Of a stretch of DNA of 64,000 nucleotides, positions 42,707 to 51,449 are shown piece after piece; the stretch's first letter is position 1, and each line of letters opens with the position of its first letter. The notes below the pieces were generated by a model. It was not told the DNA's origin and did not search any database. It saw only the letters and a list, made by a program, of their open reading frames with translations. A program made the translations under genes and the position numbers. Where the stretch lies: contig NZ_JBLTXA010000016.1 in NCBI RefSeq assembly GCF_048066175.1, positions 1 through 64,000 of the forward strand. Reading direction: 5' to 3'. Source of the stretch: Niveispirillum fermenti (lineage in GTDB: Bacteria > Pseudomonadota > Alphaproteobacteria > Azospirillales > Azospirillaceae).

Positions 42707-44089
42707 TCAGAGCTTCCCGAAACGGGCAGCGATAGCGGCGAAGACAGCGCGCAGCGTCATGGCCTCCCCGCCCTCTGGGCGGCCGGGGCGGCTGGAATTG
42801 TTCCAGGCGAACAGGTCCAGATGTGCCCATGGCGTCTCCCTGGATACGAATTGTTCCAGAAAAAGGGCCGCCGTGATGGCGCCCGCCATGCCGCCGGCAG
42901 GCGCGTTGTTCAGGTCGGCAATCTTGCTGTCCAGTTGCGGCCGGTATCCCTGCCAGAGCGGCAGCCGCCATATGGGGTCGCCGACCTCCATGCCCGCGGT
43001 CAGGATGTCGGCCGCCAAGGCATCGTCATTGCTGAACAGGGCCGGCAGGTCGGGGCCCAGAGCCACCCGCGCGGCACCGGTCAGGGTGGCGAAATCCAGC
43101 AGCAGGGCGGGTTTCTCCGAATCGGCTTCCGCCAGCGCATCGCACAGGATCAGCCGGCCCTCCGCGTCGGTATTGCCGATCTCCACCGACAGGCCCTTGC
43201 GCGTGGGCAGGATATCCATGGGACGGAAGGCGTTGCCCGCCACGGCATTTTCCACGGCCGGCACCAGAACACGCAAGCGCACGGGCAACCCCGCTTCCAT
43301 GATCATGCGGGCCAGACCCAGTGCATGCGCACCGCCCCCCATGTCCTTCTTCATGATCAGCATGCCGGATGCGGGCTTCAGGTCCAGGCCGCCGGTGTCA
43401 AAGCACACACCCTTTCCCACCAGCGTCACGCGCGGGTGCGTGGCATCACCCCAGACAAGATCGATCAGGCAGGGGGGCCGTACCGCAGCCCGGCCAACGG
43501 CATGGATCATGGGATAGTTCGCCGTCAGCAGGTCGTCACCGACGGTGACACTGCAACTGGCCCCGAATTCCGCCGCCAGACCGGCGGCGACTGCGGCCAG
43601 TTGCGGGGGGCCCATATCTTCACACGGGGTATTGACCAGGTCGCGCACCATGAAGGCCGCTCTGGTGAACCGCGCTATCGCCGCCCCGTCCGCATTGGCG
43701 GGCAGCACCAGTCCCGCAAAGCCCCGGCCCGCCTTCTTGTAGCGGGTGAACTGATAGGTGCCCAGCACCCAGCCCGTCGCCACGGCCGTGGCCGCCGCCG
43801 CTTCCAAGGCGGTTTCCAGCAGATAGCTGCCGGCCGGCAGGGTCGCAGGCAGCCCGGCCAGAGACCAGATGTCCACCCGCTCGCCAATGCCCACCAGCAC
43901 GCGAGCCAGGCCCCCGTCGCTTCCCGGCACCAACGCCGTGGAGCCGGCGGCCCCCGTGAAGCCCACGCGCTTGACCCAGGTCGCCTGCGCCTGGGGAACC
44001 GAGGCCAGCCATTCCTCCAGCCCCTCCTTGCGCAGCAGGGTCACGGGCACGGCGTCGGCGGGGGTCTCTGTCAGCAAATGGGCAGTCAC
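42707..44089 (-). CDS. Leucyl aminopeptidase (M17 family)
   Basis: A 460-residue cytoplasmic metallo-aminopeptidase that removes N-terminal residues from peptides. The catalytic C-terminal domain shows GKGVCFDTGGLDLKP with metal- and substrate-binding residues, MKKDMGGGAHALG, and the M17 signature NTDAEGRLILCDAL. The N-terminal domain is divergent, as usual. It lies on the minus strand with 146 bp between its stop and the flagellin start. The promoter would lie in the 136-bp gap to the divergent GST gene. Confidence 0.92.
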   Translation of the reverse strand: MTAHLLTETPADAVPVTLLRKEGLEEWLASVPQAQATWVKRVGFTGAAGSTALVPGSDGGLARVLVGIGERVDIWSLAGLPATLPAGSYLLETALEAAAATAVATGWVLGTYQFTRYKKAGRGFAGLVLPANADGAAIARFTRAAFMVRDLVNTPCEDMGPPQLAAVAAGLAAEFGASCSVTVGDDLLTANYPMIHAVGRAAVRPPCLIDLVWGDATHPRVTLVGKGVCFDTGGLDLKPASGMLIMKKDMGGGAHALGLARMIMEAGLPVRLRVLVPAVENAVAGNAFRPMDILPTRKGLSVEIGNTDAEGRLILCDALAEADSEKPALLLDFATLTGAARVALGPDLPALFSNDDALAADILTAGMEVGDPIWRLPLWQGYRPQLDSKIADLNNAPAGGMAGAITAALFLEQFVSRETPWAHLDLFAWNNSSRPGRPEGGEAMTLRAVFAAIAARFGKL

Positions 44090-44225
44090 GGTCGCGGCTT
44101 CCTTCAGGGATCAGGCGCTGTCAGGTTCGGCCATCGGGCAGCCCGCTCAAATCGGGCTTGGTGGCCACAGGCCTTCAGCCCTACTCTTCCAGCCCTTTCT
44201 TAGCAACGGTGAAGCAGGACCTCCC

Positions 44226-44894
44226 ATGACGGCCGCCCCCTCCCCCGCATTCACCCTGGTCCTGGGCAACAAGAACTATTCCTCGTGGTCGTTGCGCCCC
44301 TGGCTGGCCATGCGGCAGGCCGGGCTGGCCTTTGACGAACAGGTGGTGCCGCTGCGCCAGACCGACACGAAGGCCAGGCTGCTGTCCCATGCCCCCAGTG
44401 GCAAGGCACCTGTGCTTCACCATGGCACAGTGACGGTATGGGACAGCCTGGCCATCTGTGAGTATGTCAACGAATTGTGCCCCCAGGCCGAGCTATGGCC
44501 CACGGACCCCGTCGCCCGTGGCGTGGCGCGGTCGGTCGCGGCGGAAATGCATTCCGGCTTCCCCGACCTGCGGCGCAACCTGTTCATGGACATGCGCAGC
44601 CGCTACGACCGGCCGGCCCGGGTCGCGGCGGCCCAGGCCGATATCGACAGGGTGCTGGCCATCTTCACCGATTGCCGGGCACGATTCGGTCAGGGTGGCC
44701 CCTTCCTGTTCGGGGGCTTTGGCATCGCGGATGCCATGTTTGCGCCCGTCTGTTCCCGCCTGCGCACCTGGGGCGTGGCACTGGACCCCGTATCCGGCGC
44801 CTATGTCGAGGCCATCCACGACCTGCCCGCCATGCGGGAATGGCTGGCCGACGCGGAGAAGGAGCCCTGGACCATCGACTATGAAGGCATGTGA
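44226..44894 (+). CDS. Glutathione S-transferase family protein
   Basis: A 222-residue GST. The thioredoxin-like half starts FTLVLGNKNYSSWSLRPWLA, where the Ser residues take the place of the catalytic Tyr or Ser. The glutathione cis-Pro motif is SGKAPVL, followed by VWDSLAICEYVNE. The all-helical half has FLFGGFGIADAMFAPVCSRL, the N-capping region of GSTs. AGGA precedes the start. It ends 25 bp before a bidirectional terminator shared with rpsI. Confidence 0.9.
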   Translation: MTAAPSPAFTLVLGNKNYSSWSLRPWLAMRQAGLAFDEQVVPLRQTDTKARLLSHAPSGKAPVLHHGTVTVWDSLAICEYVNELCPQAELWPTDPVARGVARSVAAEMHSGFPDLRRNLFMDMRSRYDRPARVAAAQADIDRVLAIFTDCRARFGQGGPFLFGGFGIADAMFAPVCSRLRTWGVALDPVSGAYVEAIHDLPAMREWLADAEKEPWTIDYEGM

Positions 44895-44919
44895 GGCCGG
44901 CACCGGCCGGCCAAAAGAA

Positions 44920-44949
44920 AAAGGGCGTTCCCACACGGGAACGCCCTTT
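44920..44949. terminator. Bidirectional terminator between GST and rpsI
   Basis: AAAGGGCGTTCCC at 44920-44932 pairs with GGGAACGCCCTTT at 44937-44949 around a four-base loop. A-rich sequence on one side and T-rich on the other allow it to serve both convergent genes. Confidence 0.82.
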
Positions 44950-44989
44950 CTCCATTCCTTGGACCCAGGCTTGCCAGGATCCAGGCGCA

Positions 44990-45472
44990 TCAGCGCTTGG
45001 AGAACTGGAAGCTGCGGCGGGCCTTGGCCTTGCCGTACTTCTTACGCTCGACAACGCGCGGATCGCGGGTCAGCAGGCCGGCGGCCTTCAGCGAGGGACG
45101 CAGGCCCGGCTCGAAGAAGGTCAGGGCCTTGGACAGACCATGGCGCAGGGCGCCTGCCTGACCCGACAGACCGCCACCGGAAACCGTGGCGATAACGTCG
45201 AACTGCTCGATCCGGCTGGTGATCTGGAACGGCTGGTTGATCATCATGCGCAGCACGGGACGGGCGAAGTAAACCGCCAGTTCGCGACCATTCACGGTGA
45301 TCTTGCCGGTGCCGGGCTTCAGCCACACGCGGGCGACGGCGTCCTTGCGCTTGCCGGTCGCATAGGCGCGGCCGAAAGCGTCCAGCTTGGGCTCCACCGG
45401 GGCATCCGGGGCGGCAGTGACAGCGGCGGCGGCGCCGGCCTTCAGGTCAGCGAGGCTGTTGATGGTGGCCAT
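44990..45472 (-). CDS. rpsI: 30S ribosomal protein S9
   Basis: A 160-residue S9 protein. The conserved part starts at YATGKRKDAVARVWLKPG and ends with the basic tail KKYGKAKARRSFQFSKR, whose final Lys-Arg reaches the decoding centre. The first 35 residues are an alanine-rich extension, as is common in alphaproteobacteria. It starts four bases after the rplM stop; the two are co-transcribed in the usual order. Confidence 0.98.
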   Translation of the reverse strand: MATINSLADLKAGAAAAVTAAPDAPVEPKLDAFGRAYATGKRKDAVARVWLKPGTGKITVNGRELAVYFARPVLRMMINQPFQITSRIEQFDVIATVSGGGLSGQAGALRHGLSKALTFFEPGLRPSLKAAGLLTRDPRVVERKKYGKAKARRSFQFSKR

Positions 45473-45476
45473 GATA

Positions 45477-45941
45477 TCAGGCGCTCCGCTTGTTCTTGGC
45501 GTTCAGGCCGGCAATGTCCAGCACCGCCGGCTCCTGGGCGGCGTGCGGGTGCTCGGCACCGGCATAGACGCGCAGGTTGGACATCTGGCGACGACCCAGC
45601 GGGCCGCGCGGGATCATGCGCTCGACGGCCTTCAGGATGACGCGCTCGGGGAAGCGGCCGTCCAGGATCTGGCCGGCGGAACGGCCCTTGATGCCGCCCG
45701 GATAGCCAGTGTGCCAGTAGAACATGGCATCCTGGCGCTTGTTGCCGGTCAGGACGACCTTCTCGGCATTGATGACGATGACATTGTCACCGCAATCCAG
45801 GAACGGGGTATAGGTGGGCTTGGTCTTGCCGCGCAGGATCATGGCGATCTGGCTGGCGAGACGACCCAGCACAACGCCCTCCGCATCGATCAGAATCCAC
45901 TTCTTCTCGATCTCGGACGGCTTCAGGTTAAAGGTCTTCAT
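45477..45941 (-). CDS. rplM: 50S ribosomal protein L13
   Basis: A 154-residue L13. Landmarks are WILIDAEGVVLGRLAS, GDNVIVINAEKVVLTG, and VYAGAEHPHAAQ. The ATG at 45941 gives the family start MKTFNLKPSE; 13 extra upstream in-frame residues are not conserved. A leader of about 125 nt with a hairpin lies upstream, and rpsI follows directly. Confidence 0.98.
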   Translation of the reverse strand: MKTFNLKPSEIEKKWILIDAEGVVLGRLASQIAMILRGKTKPTYTPFLDCGDNVIVINAEKVVLTGNKRQDAMFYWHTGYPGGIKGRSAGQILDGRFPERVILKAVERMIPRGPLGRRQMSNLRVYAGAEHPHAAQEPAVLDIAGLNAKNKRSA

Positions 45942-45974
45942 CGGAGCACTCGGGCTTGAACGGATGAAGGCGCC

Positions 45975-46008
45975 AACCACCGGGCTGGCACCGAAGCGGT
46001 GGGTGGTT
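45975..46008 (-). promoter_or_regulatory. Structured leader of rplM-rpsI
   Basis: AACCACC at 45975-45981 pairs with GGTGGTT at 46002-46008, and an inner CACCG/CGGTG hairpin (45989-46001) is nested inside. The position between promoter and start codon fits autogenous control by L13, which is known in other bacteria. Confidence 0.5.
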
Positions 46009-46071
46009 TACGGCCAAACCCGCATCGCGGCAAGCAAAAAATGCAGCATGAACAATGGGCTGGGGAACGGT

Positions 46072-46077
46072 ATTATA
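46072..46077 (-). promoter_or_regulatory. Likely rplM-rpsI promoter (-10 element)
   Basis: The minus strand reads a perfect TATAAT here, about 130 bases upstream of the rplM start. The -35 element is weak (a TCAAGG-like sequence near the expected distance). Confidence 0.5.
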
Positions 46078-46245
46078 GTACCTCAATCCGAAACACCTTG
46101 ATATTATTGGACTTTTTTACCTCAAATCTCCTGCGCATGCCCCGACCTTTCCCTGGCATGCGGTTGTGGCATCGGCCCCATGCGAGGGAACCTGGAACCT
46201 GCACGGGTGTTGCTTGTCCGGTGCAACCGTTAAGAGGAGGTTCGA

Positions 46246-46482
46246 ATGTCCACCATCGCGACGATCCGCGCGGGCGCCGCCGCCGTGGCCCTGGCGGGCC
46301 TGCTGGCCGCCTGTGGCAACAGCATGGAACAGCGCGCGGCCAGCGGGGCCCTGATCGGCGCCACGGGCGGTGCCGTGCTGGGCGGCAATGTCGGCAGTGC
46401 TGCCCTGGGCGGCTTGGCCGGTGCGGGCGCCGGTGTCGTCACGCACGAGATGCAGAAGGACAAGCAGAAGCGCAAACCTTGA
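46246..46482 (+). CDS. Glycine-zipper lipoprotein
   Basis: A 78-residue lipoprotein. The signal peptide ends in the lipobox LLAACG, so Cys24 would be acylated. The mature protein is almost wholly a glycine-zipper segment (GALIGATGGAVLGGNVGSAA) that can span a membrane, and it ends with a basic tail MQKDKQKRKP. AGGAGG lies seven bases before the start. It resembles small outer-membrane glycine-zipper proteins (SlyB/Rick_17kDa-like) but is shorter. Its role is unknown. Confidence 0.82.
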   Translation: MSTIATIRAGAAAVALAGLLAACGNSMEQRAASGALIGATGGAVLGGNVGSAALGGLAGAGAGVVTHEMQKDKQKRKP

Positions 46483-46542
46483 TCATCCCGGCCTGAAGGC
46501 CCGCCGCCCGCGAACCGGCTTTCCCGGCAAGGGAAATCCGGT

Positions 46543-46998
46543 TCAGGCCGGCGTCGCGGCCGGAATGGCGTAGGTGCCTGTCGCATGCGCGACCGGATCG
46601 GGGTCGCCATCGGAATGGATCAGCACCTCGCCGTAGGCAAGCCGCTTGCCCGGTTTCAATATCCGGGCCTCGCCCACAAGGGCGCGCGGCGGCGGCTTCT
46701 TCAGGAAATGGATGGTCATGTTGCTGGTGACCGCCAGCGGCACATGGCCGATCTGGCTGAGCACGGCACCATACAATGCCACATCGGCCAGCGCGAACAT
46801 GGTGGGGCCGGAAATGGTGCCCCCCGCCCGGATGGTGCGCGGCGAGGCCCCCACATCCATCACACACCGGCCCCACCCCATTTCCCGCACGGCGAAACCA
46901 TCGTCCCGGACCTGCGGCATATATTCATCCAGCAGGGCGGTGAACGCCGCAACATCCAGGGACGGCAGCCGGAGATTGCCAGACAGGTGTCGCGCCAT
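46543..46998 (-). CDS. PaaI-type hotdog thioesterase
   Basis: A 151-residue hotdog-fold protein. The core helix lies in GGTISGPTMFALADVALYGAV, which carries the conserved Gly and Asp of the PaaI group. The following strands contain VTSNMTIHFLKKPPPRALVG and YGEVLIHSDGDPDPVAHATG. These enzymes hydrolyse acyl-CoA thioesters. The ATG at 46998 has GAGGAG upstream; six extra in-frame residues are possible. It converges with the lipoprotein gene and is divergent from the CoA-binding gene, 204 bp apart. Confidence 0.87.
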   Translation of the reverse strand: MARHLSGNLRLPSLDVAAFTALLDEYMPQVRDDGFAVREMGWGRCVMDVGASPRTIRAGGTISGPTMFALADVALYGAVLSQIGHVPLAVTSNMTIHFLKKPPPRALVGEARILKPGKRLAYGEVLIHSDGDPDPVAHATGTYAIPAATPA

Positions 46999-47202
46999 GG
47001 GCCGGTCTCCTCTCACTTATTCCCGTTGTTCACGGACAGACCAACCAGTGTAGCCTGCCCCGCCCATAGGGAGCAGCCAGGACTTTCGGCGTGCGTTTTT
47101 AACATAAAAATACAGTGAAACAGCACATTGTGCCAATCGAGCCTGTTGAAAAGACGGGCGATTTGTCGTTCCCTGTCCTCCCCATGGCCGGGACCAGGAT
47201 GC

Positions 47203-47703
47203 ATGCAGCACGATTTCTACCCTGACGAGTTCATCCGCGGCGTCTTGAACGCGGTGAAAACCATCGCCGTCGTCGGCGCCACCGATAATCCGGTGCGCGC
47301 CAGCTTCTACGTCATGAAATACATGGCCGACAAAGGCTATCGCATGATCCCCGTCAACCCGGCGCTGGCCGGCAAGAGCGTGCTGGGACAGCCGGCCTAT
47401 GCCAGCCTGACCGACCTGCCGGAAAAGCCGGACATGGTGGATATCTTCCGCAACACCGCCGAGGCCGGCCGGGTGGCGGAAGAAGCCGCCGCCATGGGCA
47501 TCCCCTATATCTGGATGCAGCTTGGCATCCGCAACGACGAGGCGGCGGCCAGGGCAGAGACGGCAGGGGCCACCGTCATCATGAACCGCTGCCCCAAGAT
47601 CGAATATGCCAGGCTTTACGGCGAGATCGGGCGCCAGGGGGTCAATTCCAACATCATCACCGCCAAGCGCCGGCCCGTGAAACCGGCCAAGAAACTGATG
47701 TGA
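47203..47703 (+). CDS. CoA-binding domain protein (YccU-like)
   Basis: A 166-residue single-domain Rossmann protein. The nucleotide loop is IAVVGATDNPVRASFYVMKY. IPVNPALAGKSVLGQPAY and VDIFRNTAEAGRVAEEA are typical of the CoA-binding YccU family, and MNRCPKIEYARL closes the fold. The start at 47203 has AGGA upstream; a longer frame is unsupported. It lies 19 bp before the sulfhydrylase gene, suggesting one operon. The biochemical role of the family is not settled. Confidence 0.87.
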   Translation: MQHDFYPDEFIRGVLNAVKTIAVVGATDNPVRASFYVMKYMADKGYRMIPVNPALAGKSVLGQPAYASLTDLPEKPDMVDIFRNTAEAGRVAEEAAAMGIPYIWMQLGIRNDEAAARAETAGATVIMNRCPKIEYARLYGEIGRQGVNSNIITAKRRPVKPAKKLM

Positions 47704-47722
47704 CATCGCAGAGGAACGCCAG

Positions 47723-49027
47723 ATGAGCGACGAAACACCCCGCAGCTTCGGATTTGAAACCCGCGCCATCCATGCCGGCGCGGCCCCCGACCCGGCAACC
47801 GGCGCGCGCGCCACGCCGATCTATCAGACCAGCAGCTATGTCTTCGAGGATGTGGACGAGGCTGCGGCCCTGTTCAACCTGCAGAAGGTCGGCTTCATCT
47901 ATTCGCGCCTGACAAACCCCACCGTGTCGGTGCTGGAAGAACGGATCGCCAATCTGGAAGGCGGGGCGGGCGCCACCTGCACGGCGTCAGGCCATTCCGC
48001 CCAGATCCTGGCCCTGTTCCCCCTGATGCGCCCCGGTGACGAATTCATCGCCGCCAGGAAGCTCTATGGCGGCTCGCTGAACCAGTTCGCCAACAGCTTC
48101 CCGCGCGCCTTCGGCTGGAACTGCGTCTTTGTCGATGGGGACGATCCGGAGAATTTCCGCCGGGCCGTCACGCCCAAGACACGCGCCATCTTCATCGAAA
48201 GCCTGGCCAATCCCGGCGGCGTGGTCAGCGACATCGCCGCGATCGCCAAGGTCGCGGACGAAGCCGGTGTGCCGCTGATCGTCGACAATACGATGGCGAC
48301 GCCGTATCTGTGCCGCCCCATCGAGCATGGGGCCACGCTGGTCGTGCATTCGACGACGAAATTCCTGACGGGCCATGGCACGTCGGTGGGCGGCGTCGTG
48401 GTGGATAGCGGCAAATTCGACTGGCGCCGGGACGGCCGGTTCCCCGCCCTGTCTGAGCCGGAGCCCGGTTACCACGGGCTGCGCTTCGCCGATACGTTCG
48501 GGCATCTGGCCTTCACGATCTATGGCCACGCCATCGGGCTGCGCGACCTTGGCCCCGCCATGGCCCCCATGAACGCCTTCCTGGGCATTCTGGGGACGGA
48601 GACGCTGGCCCTGCGGATGGAGCGCCACTGCACCAACGCGCAGAAGGTGGCGGAATTCCTGTCTACCCACCCGGCCGTGGCCTGGGTGAACTATGCCGGG
48701 CTGGAAGACAGCCCCTACAACGCACTGGCCCGGCGTTACCTGCCCAAGGGGGCGGGCGCCGTCTTCACCTTCGGCGTCAAGGGCGGCTACGATGCGGGCG
48801 TGCGCGTCGTGGAATCGGTGGAACTGTTCAGCCATCTGGCCAATATCGGCGACACCCGGTCCCTGATCATCCACCCTGCCAGCACGACGCACCGGCAGTT
48901 GACGGAAGAAGGCCAAGCCGCCGCCGGGGCCGGGCCGGATGTGGTACGCCTGTCCATCGGCCTGGAATCGGTGGAGGATATCATCGCCGACCTGGACCGT
49001 GCCCTGACGGCCTCGCAGGAGGGATGA
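47723..49027 (+). CDS. metY: O-acetylhomoserine sulfhydrylase (MetY-type)
   Basis: A 434-residue PLP enzyme of the Cys/Met metabolism family that makes homocysteine from O-acetylhomoserine and sulfide. The start region is GFETRAIHAGAAPDPATGAR. The ring-stacking Tyr lies in IYSRLTNPTVSVLEER, and the PLP lysine is in VVHSTTKFLTGHG. HPASTTHRQL and VRLSIGLESVEDI are typical C-terminal motifs. The length fits MetY rather than the shorter MetB/MetC enzymes. A cystathionine gamma-synthase cannot be fully excluded. Confidence 0.9.
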   Translation: MSDETPRSFGFETRAIHAGAAPDPATGARATPIYQTSSYVFEDVDEAAALFNLQKVGFIYSRLTNPTVSVLEERIANLEGGAGATCTASGHSAQILALFPLMRPGDEFIAARKLYGGSLNQFANSFPRAFGWNCVFVDGDDPENFRRAVTPKTRAIFIESLANPGGVVSDIAAIAKVADEAGVPLIVDNTMATPYLCRPIEHGATLVVHSTTKFLTGHGTSVGGVVVDSGKFDWRRDGRFPALSEPEPGYHGLRFADTFGHLAFTIYGHAIGLRDLGPAMAPMNAFLGILGTETLALRMERHCTNAQKVAEFLSTHPAVAWVNYAGLEDSPYNALARRYLPKGAGAVFTFGVKGGYDAGVRVVESVELFSHLANIGDTRSLIIHPASTTHRQLTEEGQAAAGAGPDVVRLSIGLESVEDIIADLDRALTASQEG

Positions 49028-49077
49028 TCCGCATCAGCCCGCCCCCGGCTGTCCATATGGCCGGGGTGCGGGGATGA

Positions 49078-50325
49078 TCAGTCCCCGGCGCCGGCCACCG
49101 GTACCGGGGACAGCCCCTCCTTGCCCTGGACCGCGCCATCCGGCCCCTTTCCTTCCCGCGGCAGCAGGAAGGCGGACAGCAACACCATGGAGGAGAGCAC
49201 GGCCAGCACCGCGAACACCAGTTCCGGACCCGCCGTGCGCCCATAGGCCCACGCGACAAGTTGCACGCCCAGCGGCGCCATACCGAAGCTGAGCACGAAT
49301 TTAGACCCATAGGCGATGCCGCGGTAACGGGCCGGCGTATAGTGGGCCAGCAACAGGTTTTCCGCCGGGATCTGCATGTTCATCAGCGCGACCATTCCCG
49401 CCGCCAGCACGATCGAGGACCAGCCCAGCACCTGCATGGCCAGGAAATAAAGCGGAATCTGGAACAGCGCGCAGCCCATATAGATCCATTTGACGGGCAG
49501 GCGGTCGGCCAGAAGCCCGCCCAGGAACTGCGGCAGGGCACCGGCCAGGAAGACGGCCGTGACCAGGCCGCCCACACCAAGCGTACTGCCCGCCAGATCG
49601 GTGCCCACCGCCTGTTCAAACCATTTCGGCGACATGGTCAGCAGCGACTGGAAGATGACGCCGCCGCACATCATGGTCACCGACAGGATGATGAAGGCGC
49701 GCACCAGCTCGCGGCGGCCGGGAACCGTGCTTTCCACCATGTCGGCCCGCCGATCCATGATGGCGCCGCGGGCGATGTGCCAGCCCAGCGCCAGCGCAAA
49801 GACCAGACAGATCAGGCCCGGCACCAGGAAGGCACTGTGCCAGCCCCACAATGCCGCCAGCCCGCCGGCCACGATACTGCCGCCGGCCACGCCCATACTG
49901 CCGAAAATGCCCAGCACACCCATGGCACGGCCACGGTTGGCGGCATTCTTCATGGTCCAGGAGATGCCGACGGGATGATAGATGGCGCCGCCCAGCCCGA
50001 TGACGGCCAGGGCCCACATCATCTGGTCGGGCGTGTCGGCCAGGGCGGCACCGATCGCCCCCAGGCCCGACAGCACGAACATGACGACGATCATGCGGCT
50101 GTCCGACCAGCGGTCGCCCAGCCACCCGGCCAGCGGCGCCCCCAGGCCGATCAGCAGCGCCCCGAAGGTCCACAGCCGGATCAGATCCTCGTACCCCATC
50201 TGCCATTCACGGACCAGTTCCAGCACGATGGTCAGGTAAAGACCCGTCATCACATGCATGGTGGTGTGACCGATATTCGAATAGGCCAGCGACAGTCTGG
50301 CCGAACGCTGCTCCGCCGGCATCAT
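49078..50325 (-). CDS. MFS transporter
   Basis: A 415-residue twelve-helix permease. The helix 2-3 loop is GWLGDRWSDSRMI, and YHPVGISWTMKNAANRGRAM resembles fosmidomycin/cyanate-type and sugar-phosphate antiporters. The second half has LGGLLADRLPVKWI. The MM start at 50325 has a GGGGAGGGG ribosome site and overlaps the cutA stop (ATGA). Its substrate is not evident. The gene ends 50 bp from the convergent metY. Confidence 0.85.
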   Translation of the reverse strand: MMPAEQRSARLSLAYSNIGHTTMHVMTGLYLTIVLELVREWQMGYEDLIRLWTFGALLIGLGAPLAGWLGDRWSDSRMIVVMFVLSGLGAIGAALADTPDQMMWALAVIGLGGAIYHPVGISWTMKNAANRGRAMGVLGIFGSMGVAGGSIVAGGLAALWGWHSAFLVPGLICLVFALALGWHIARGAIMDRRADMVESTVPGRRELVRAFIILSVTMMCGGVIFQSLLTMSPKWFEQAVGTDLAGSTLGVGGLVTAVFLAGALPQFLGGLLADRLPVKWIYMGCALFQIPLYFLAMQVLGWSSIVLAAGMVALMNMQIPAENLLLAHYTPARYRGIAYGSKFVLSFGMAPLGVQLVAWAYGRTAGPELVFAVLAVLSSMVLLSAFLLPREGKGPDGAVQGKEGLSPVPVAGAGD

Positions 50326-50675
50326 GCCCCCTCCCCTTCCGGGGTGGCCTGGGCCGGCGCCGTGCTGCCCGCCACCAGCCAGGCCAGATAGGCCGGCAGC
50401 CCGCCCGTGATGGGCAGGGTGACGATGCAAGGCAGTTCATAAGGGTGCAGGGCGCGCACGCGCGCCGTCAGCGCCCCGGCCCCGCCGGCCCGGCATTTGG
50501 CGATCAACACCACCTCCGACGCCTGCTCCACCCGCCCCTGCCAGCGGTAAAGGCTTTCCATTCCCGGCAGGATGTTGACGCAGGCGGCCAGCCGCTCCTC
50601 CACCAGGGCGGCGCCGATGCGACGGGCCGTTTCGATATCGGGTGCGGTGACATAGGTCAGGACAGGCGCTTCCAT
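50322..50675 (-). CDS. cutA: Divalent cation tolerance protein CutA
   Basis: A 117-residue trimeric CutA1 protein associated with copper tolerance. Typical segments are LTYVTAPDIETARRIGAALV, RLAACVNILPGMESLYRWQG, and YELPCIVTLPI. The ATG at 50675 is chosen because the family begins right there; 40 upstream in-frame residues are unconserved. It is translationally coupled to the MFS gene downstream. Confidence 0.93.
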   Translation of the reverse strand: MEAPVLTYVTAPDIETARRIGAALVEERLAACVNILPGMESLYRWQGRVEQASEVVLIAKCRAGGAGALTARVRALHPYELPCIVTLPITGGLPAYLAWLVAGSTAPAQATPEGEGA

Positions 50676-50818
50676 CCCTGGATTTCCTTCGCTGCTGGGC
50701 CGCCGATGGTAGCCCCCCGCCCCCTCGCTGTCCCGCGCGGGCGGCGGGCCGCAGCCCCGCGTACCGGACAGGGCAGACCGGAAAACGACAATCATGCGAT
50801 TTTTTGTTGATAGAGGCG

Positions 50819-50847
50819 TTGCATCCCTGGAAGTCGGTGGCTATAGT
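50819..50847 (+). promoter_or_regulatory. Promoter of tRNA-Pro
   Basis: TTGCAT at 50819-50824, a 17-base spacer, then TATAGT at 50842-50847, placing transcription start near 50854, about 43 bases before the tRNA. Confidence 0.65.
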
Positions 50848-50896
50848 CCGCGCCCGAACGACGGCGGGGTTCCCCGGCGTGGTTCGCACGAGAGGT

Positions 50897-50973
50897 CGGA
50901 GCGTGGCGCAGCCTGGTAGCGCACTAGACTGGGGGTCTAGGGGTCGCAGGTTCGAATCCTGTCGCTCCGACCA
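50897..50973 (+). tRNA. tRNA-Pro (GGG)
   Basis: A 77-nt cloverleaf. CGGAGCG at the 5' end pairs with CGCTCCG before the discriminator A, and CCA is encoded. The anticodon arm is CTAGA, loop CTGGGGG, TCTAG, giving anticodon GGG. The T arm contains GGTTCGAATCC. A strong terminator follows. Confidence 0.97.
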
Positions 50974-51005
50974 TTCTCTCGCTAACCCTACCAATGGGTT
51001 ACACG

Positions 51006-51037
51006 GAAAGCCGCCGTCGGAAACGACGGCGGCTTTC
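51006..51037 (+). terminator. Intrinsic terminator after tRNA-Pro
   Basis: GAAAGCCGCCGTCG at 51006-51019 pairs with CGACGGCGGCTTTC at 51024-51037 around a GAAA loop, followed by GTGCTTTTT. Confidence 0.85.
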
Positions 51038-51179
51038 GTGCTTTTTGGGGCTGGGTGCGGATTTTGGGTGCGGATCGGGAGCGCAGCCAGTCGCTTTTCT
51101 ACTTGACCCTGCCCATAATTGTCCGCATTATGCGGACATGGCAAGGGAATGGCCCCAGCCAGATTGAGGGAAAGCCCCG

Positions 51180-51449
51180 ATGACCGATATGTCCGCAGAC
51201 CTGACGGAACAACTGGCGCGCACTGACCGCTCGCTGGAGGAAACCCGCAAGTTTGTCGCCGAACAGCACAAACTGATGGCCGAACAGCAAAAGCTGATGG
51301 CGGAAGAACGCAAGCTGCTGGCGGAGGCTGACAAACTGCGCCGCGATCACGGCTTCGCCCCCTTCACCGCTTCCGTCGCCATGGTCACGTCGGTCGTCAC
51401 CGGTATCGTCGCCATCGTCGCCATGTTGAAATCCATGGGGGTCCTGTGA
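51180..51449 (+). CDS. Membrane-anchored coiled-coil protein
   Basis: An 89-residue protein with two parts. Residues 1-58 are a charged helix with near-perfect seven-residue repeats (FVAEQHKL, MAEQQKL, MAEERKL, LAEADKL), a strong coiled coil. Residues 65-86 form one hydrophobic helix (VAMVTSVVTGIVAIVAML). The C-terminus is very short. It overlaps the next gene by four bases (GTGA). No family is recognised. The layout resembles small phage or plasmid membrane proteins, but there is no other phage gene nearby. Confidence 0.65.
   Translation: MTDMSADLTEQLARTDRSLEETRKFVAEQHKLMAEQQKLMAEERKLLAEADKLRRDHGFAPFTASVAMVTSVVTGIVAIVAMLKSMGVL

Noticed and set aside
51234..51345. Short direct repeats suggesting a CRISPR-like or tandem repeat array
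   Set aside because: The repeats are 21-base coding repeats of a heptad coiled coil within one gene.
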